The notes beneath the pieces are model-generated. The model was not told the DNA's origin. It saw nothing but the letters and a program-made list of their open reading frames with translations, and ran no database searches. From CAYLLN01 sp036496265 (GTDB lineage Bacteria; Planctomycetota; Planctomycetia; Pirellulales; Pirellulaceae), in contig DASXLL010000368.1 in the NCBI GenBank assembly GCA_036496265.1, positions 1 to 7,686 on the forward strand: a stretch of 7,686 bases of DNA, in the 5' to 3' direction. Position numbers and translations under genes: made by a program. This document shows, one piece after another, positions 4,654 through 7,686 of the stretch (positions are counted from its first letter, which is position 1; every line of letters begins with the position of its first letter).

Positions 4654-7600
4654 CACGAAGCGTGTTCGATGTGGCCGCCTGCCGTGTCGTGCTCCGGAAT
4701 CTCGCTGAGCGGGGTATGTGTCTCGTCTTTGAGAAGCTTGCGGCCGCCGTCCAGTTGGCCGAACAGGTAATACAGACCGGGAATGATCAGGACTCCGATG
4801 ACCGTACCGACGAGCATGCCGCCCGCGGCCGTGGTGCCGATCGTCCGGTTGCCAATCGCCCCGGCGCCGGTGGCTATGACCAACGGGATCAGGCCGGCGA
4901 TGAAGGCGAAGGAGGTCATCTGAATCGGCCGGAAGCGCAGTTTCGCGCCTTCGACGGCCGCCTCATGCAGGGACACGCCCTCCAGCCGCCGCTGGACCGC
5001 GAATTCCACGATCAAGATCGCATTTTTCCCAAGCAGGCCGACCAGCATCACCAGACCAATCTGGGCGTACACGTCGTTCGCCAAACCCATGGCTTGCAGG
5101 AAGAAGAAGGAACCGAAAAGCCCGACCGGCAGCGACACGATCACGGCCAGCGGCAGGATAAAGCTCTCGTATTGCCCGACTAGCACTAGATAGACGAAGG
5201 CGACGACGATCAGGAAGATATAAATCGCCTCGTTCCCCTTTCTGGCCTCGTCGTAAGCCAGGCCAAACCAGCCGATGTCGAAACCGCGCGGCAGCGTCTC
5301 GGCGCCAACCTCCTTGATCGCCTGAATGGCTTGACCGGTGCTATAGCCGGCAGCCGGCGCGCATTGAATGGTGGCGGAGGTGTACAGGTTGTACCGCGTG
5401 ATTCCATTCAAACCCAGCTTCTTTTCGAGTGTGATGAACGCGGAGTAGGGAACCATTTCGCCTTTATTGTTTTTGACGAAGAGGTTGTCCAAATCTTCCG
5501 GATAGCGGCGGAACTCCGGCTTGGCCTGGACGAAGACCTTGTAGAAAAAGTTGAAACGAATAAAGCCTTGTTCCCAGGTGCTTCCAATGAGAATGTTGAG
5601 GCTGTCCATCGCGGTCTTGATCGACACGCCCTTCTGCATGGCCGCGTCGTTGTTGATGATGATCTCATACTGCGGGTAGTTGGCGGCGTAGAAGGTGAAC
5701 AAATTCGACACCTCCTTACGCTCCTTCAGGGCACCCATGAACTTCTCGGTCACTTCGCCCAGCCGCTGGTAATTATCGGAGAACGTCTTGTCGAGAACGA
5801 GCATCGTAATGCCGCCGGCGGTGCCGAAGCCGGGAACCGCGGGCGGCTCGAAGAACTCCAGCTTCACGTTGCTCATTTTGCGGCATTTTTCTTCCAGATC
5901 TTGAATGACCTGGCGGGCGGTCCGCTTGCGGTCGTTCCAGGTTTTCAAGTTGATGATGCAGGTTCCCGAGTTCGAGCCGCGGCCCTCGGTCAGCACCTCG
6001 TAACCGGCTAGCGAGGTGACGGAGGTAACCTCGTCAATCTCCTTGGCGATCTTCTCGAGTTCCTGAGATTTGTCGTTGGTGTACTCGAGCGTGGAACCGG
6101 GAGGCGTTTGGAGGACGGCGTAGATGACGCCCTGGTCCTCGCCGGGGATGAAACCCGTCGCGAGCTGCGTGGTGACTAAGACGATACCCACGGAAAAGCC
6201 CACTACGACGGCCAAAGTCAGCAGGCGGCGCGTGGCGATCCACCGCACGATCGTGGCATAAGCTTCCGTGACCCATTCCACAGCTCGGTCGAAAGGACCA
6301 CGCACCAGCGGCAGCAGAATGAGCAAAAAGCCAATCGGCCCCCACAACTCATACGCGATATAGGTGACTCCGCCCAGGACCAAGAGCCCGCCCAGCATCA
6401 CCAGCAGCCTGACCGCTAGTCCCCGCGGCTTTTTCACGTGGCCGGTGGGGACGTTCGGATCGGTCTCGCTCGCGTGCGCGTCACCGTCGGCGTGGCTATG
6501 GGGCTTCAGAATCATCGCACAGAGCACGGGCGTCAGCGTCAGGGCCACCAGGCCGGACAAAATGATGGACGTGGCCATCGTGATCCCGAACTCGCGGTAA
6601 AACGTGCCGACCGCCCCGGGAATGAAGGTCACCGGAACGAACACCGACGTCATGACGAGCGTAATGGCGATGATCGCGCCGGAGATCTCATGCACGACCT
6701 CCATCGTGGCCAGGTAGGGTGATAAGTGCTTCTGGGCCATCTTGGCATGCACCGCCTCCACCACCACGATCGCGTCATCCACCACGACGCCGATTGCCAG
6801 CACCATCGCGAAGAGCGTGATCAGGTTGATCGAGAGGCCCATCAGCCGCAGCACGAAGAACGTTCCGACCAGCGACACCGGAACCGCGAGCGTCGGGATC
6901 AGCGTGGATCGCAAATCCCCCAGGAACATATAGACCACGAGCGACACCAAGATGAAGGCCTCCAGCAGGGTGTGCAACACCTTTTCGATGGAGGCGTCCA
7001 GAAACTTGGAGACGTCGTAGGCGAATTCGTAGTCCATCCCGGGAGGGAAAGATTCCTTCTTGATCTTCTCGAGTTCCTCCTTGATCGCCTCGATCACCTC
7101 GGAGGCGTTGGAGCCGGGGGCCTGCTTGAGAACGATGGACGCCGCGGGATGCCCGTTGATGTCGGAGTAAATATCGAAGAACTGGGAACCCAACTCCACT
7201 TCGGCGACATCCTTGAGCCGCAGGATCTCTGCATCGGGATTGGCTCTTAAAATAATGTCTTCGTATTGCTCCGGCTTGTTGAAGCGCCCGATATAAGTCA
7301 GCACGTACTCTTTGGTTTGCGACGTCTTCCCCGTGGCCTGGCCGAGTCGCCCTGGCGAGCCGATCACGCTCTGCTCCCGCAGGGCCTTCATGACATCGTC
7401 GGTCGACACGTCGTAGGCCCGCATGCGGTCGGGATTCAGCCAAATCCGCATGGCAAAGATGCGGTTGCCGAGGTTTCTGGGAATGCCCATGCCCTTGATC
7501 CGCTTCAGCCGGGGCATGACATAGACGTTGGCGAAGTTGAACAGGTCTTTCTGGTCGGCGTTGGGGTCGGTGCTATAGATGTTCACATACATGAGCATGC

Positions 7601-7686
7601 TGGGCACGACCTGGAGGACGAGGATTCCCTCGCGGACCACCAGCGGCGGAAGCTGGAACAGCACGATGTTGACGCGGTTTTGCACG
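4653..7686 (-). CDS. AcrB-like RND efflux permease (HAE1 type), 5' end missing
   Basis: Inner-membrane proton-driven transporter of a tripartite efflux pump. The 1010 codons visible begin at the V-Q-N-R-V segment that lies near residue 105 in AcrB, so about 100 residues are beyond the right edge; the GTG at 7685 is internal, not a start. Proton-relay residues are conserved: Asp303-Asp304 in V-V-V-D-D-A-I-V-V-V-E (AcrB D407/D408), Lys887 in G-K-N-A-I-L-I-V-E-F (K940), Arg917 (R971) and Thr924 (T978). The Asp pair argues for a hydrophobe/amphiphile exporter rather than a CusA-type metal pump. Membrane segments lie near 236-256, 261-283, 285-308, 336-358, 368-392, 486-508 and then 817-976 (last five). 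Unusually, residues 394-465, between TM6 and TM7, contain a His-rich linker and two extra hydrophobic stretches absent from AcrB. The C-terminal tail is also His-rich. The stop is 546 bp before the outer-membrane factor; the adaptor gene is probably upstream, out of view. Confidence 0.95.
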   Translation of the reverse strand, partial: VQNRVNIVLFQLPPLVVREGILVLQVVPSMLMYVNIYSTDPNADQKDLFNFANVYVMPRLKRIKGMGIPRNLGNRIFAMRIWLNPDRMRAYDVSTDDVMKALREQSVIGSPGRLGQATGKTSQTKEYVLTYIGRFNKPEQYEDIILRANPDAEILRLKDVAEVELGSQFFDIYSDINGHPAASIVLKQAPGSNASEVIEAIKEELEKIKKESFPPGMDYEFAYDVSKFLDASIEKVLHTLLEAFILVSLVVYMFLGDLRSTLIPTLAVPVSLVGTFFVLRLMGLSINLITLFAMVLAIGVVVDDAIVVVEAVHAKMAQKHLSPYLATMEVVHEISGAIIAITLVMTSVFVPVTFIPGAVGTFYREFGITMATSIILSGLVALTLTPVLCAMILKPHSHADGDAHASETDPNVPTGHVKKPRGLAVRLLVMLGGLLVLGGVTYIAYELWGPIGFLLILLPLVRGPFDRAVEWVTEAYATIVRWIATRRLLTLAVVVGFSVGIVLVTTQLATGFIPGEDQGVIYAVLQTPPGSTLEYTNDKSQELEKIAKEIDEVTSVTSLAGYEVLTEGRGSNSGTCIINLKTWNDRKRTARQVIQDLEEKCRKMSNVKLEFFEPPAVPGFGTAGGITMLVLDKTFSDNYQRLGEVTEKFMGALKERKEVSNLFTFYAANYPQYEIIINNDAAMQKGVSIKTAMDSLNILIGSTWEQGFIRFNFFYKVFVQAKPEFRRYPEDLDNLFVKNNKGEMVPYSAFITLEKKLGLNGITRYNLYTSATIQCAPAAGYSTGQAIQAIKEVGAETLPRGFDIGWFGLAYDEARKGNEAIYIFLIVVAFVYLVLVGQYESFILPLAVIVSLPVGLFGSFFFLQAMGLANDVYAQIGLVMLVGLLGKNAILIVEFAVQRRLEGVSLHEAAVEGAKLRFRPIQMTSFAFIAGLIPLVIATGAGAIGNRTIGTTAAGGMLVGTVIGVLIIPGLYYLFGQLDGGRKLLKDETHTPLSEIPEHDTAGGHIEHAS

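Noticed and set aside
5331..7250. Several plus-strand frames of 94-226 codons
   Set aside because: All are antisense to the RND permease, whose reading frame is conserved end to end with AcrB; their His/Asp/Arg-rich products are shadows.
6775..7443. A 222-codon minus-strand frame overlapping the permease
   Set aside because: It is the permease sequence read in a shifted frame; the AcrB-like frame is uninterrupted there, so no frameshift or second gene is needed.
4653..7686. Heavy-metal (CusA-type) RND pump because of His-rich segments
   Set aside because: The TM4 Asp-Asp pair, the TM10 Lys and the overall similarity follow AcrB-type hydrophobe exporters; the His residues are in linker and tail, not in the porter domain.

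Overview
The window most likely comes from a planctomycete (Pirellulales-like) chromosome. This is inferred from gene content and style: a secreted PL1-type polysaccharide lyase whose mature end starts with the 'GAEGFGAASRGG' pattern, a formylglycine-dependent S1 sulfatase with its own signal peptide, moderately high GC, and an AcrB-type RND pump paired with a NodT-type outer-membrane lipoprotein. No ribosomal or other taxonomic marker is present, so this placement is an inference.

Left part (1-2381): two divergently transcribed genes for exported carbohydrate-active enzymes share a 147-bp intergenic region. On the minus strand (1-791, running off the left edge) lies a pectate-lyase-like protein. 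On the plus strand (939-2381) lies a complete 480-residue sulfatase with all recognisable catalytic and metal-binding residues. Together they could desulfate and cleave a sulfated, uronate-containing polysaccharide outside the cytoplasm. The substrate cannot be read from the sequence.

Right part (2442-7686, all minus strand): part of a tripartite efflux operon. The inner-membrane RND permease (4653-7686) lacks about its first 100 residues, which lie beyond the right edge. The outer-membrane factor lipoprotein (2442-4106) follows it. The periplasmic adaptor expected for such a pump is not in the window; it probably lies upstream, beyond the right edge. The two genes are separated by an unusually long gap of about 546 bp with no convincing gene but several inverted repeats and hairpins. 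The sulfatase and the outer-membrane factor converge on a 60-bp spacer.

No mobile element, CRISPR array, tRNA, rRNA or clearly new system was found. The points most worth a second look are an extra hydrophobic hairpin with a His-rich linker in the RND permease, the palindrome-rich gap inside the efflux operon, the proline-rich tail of the outer-membrane factor, and the lyase/sulfatase pairing.
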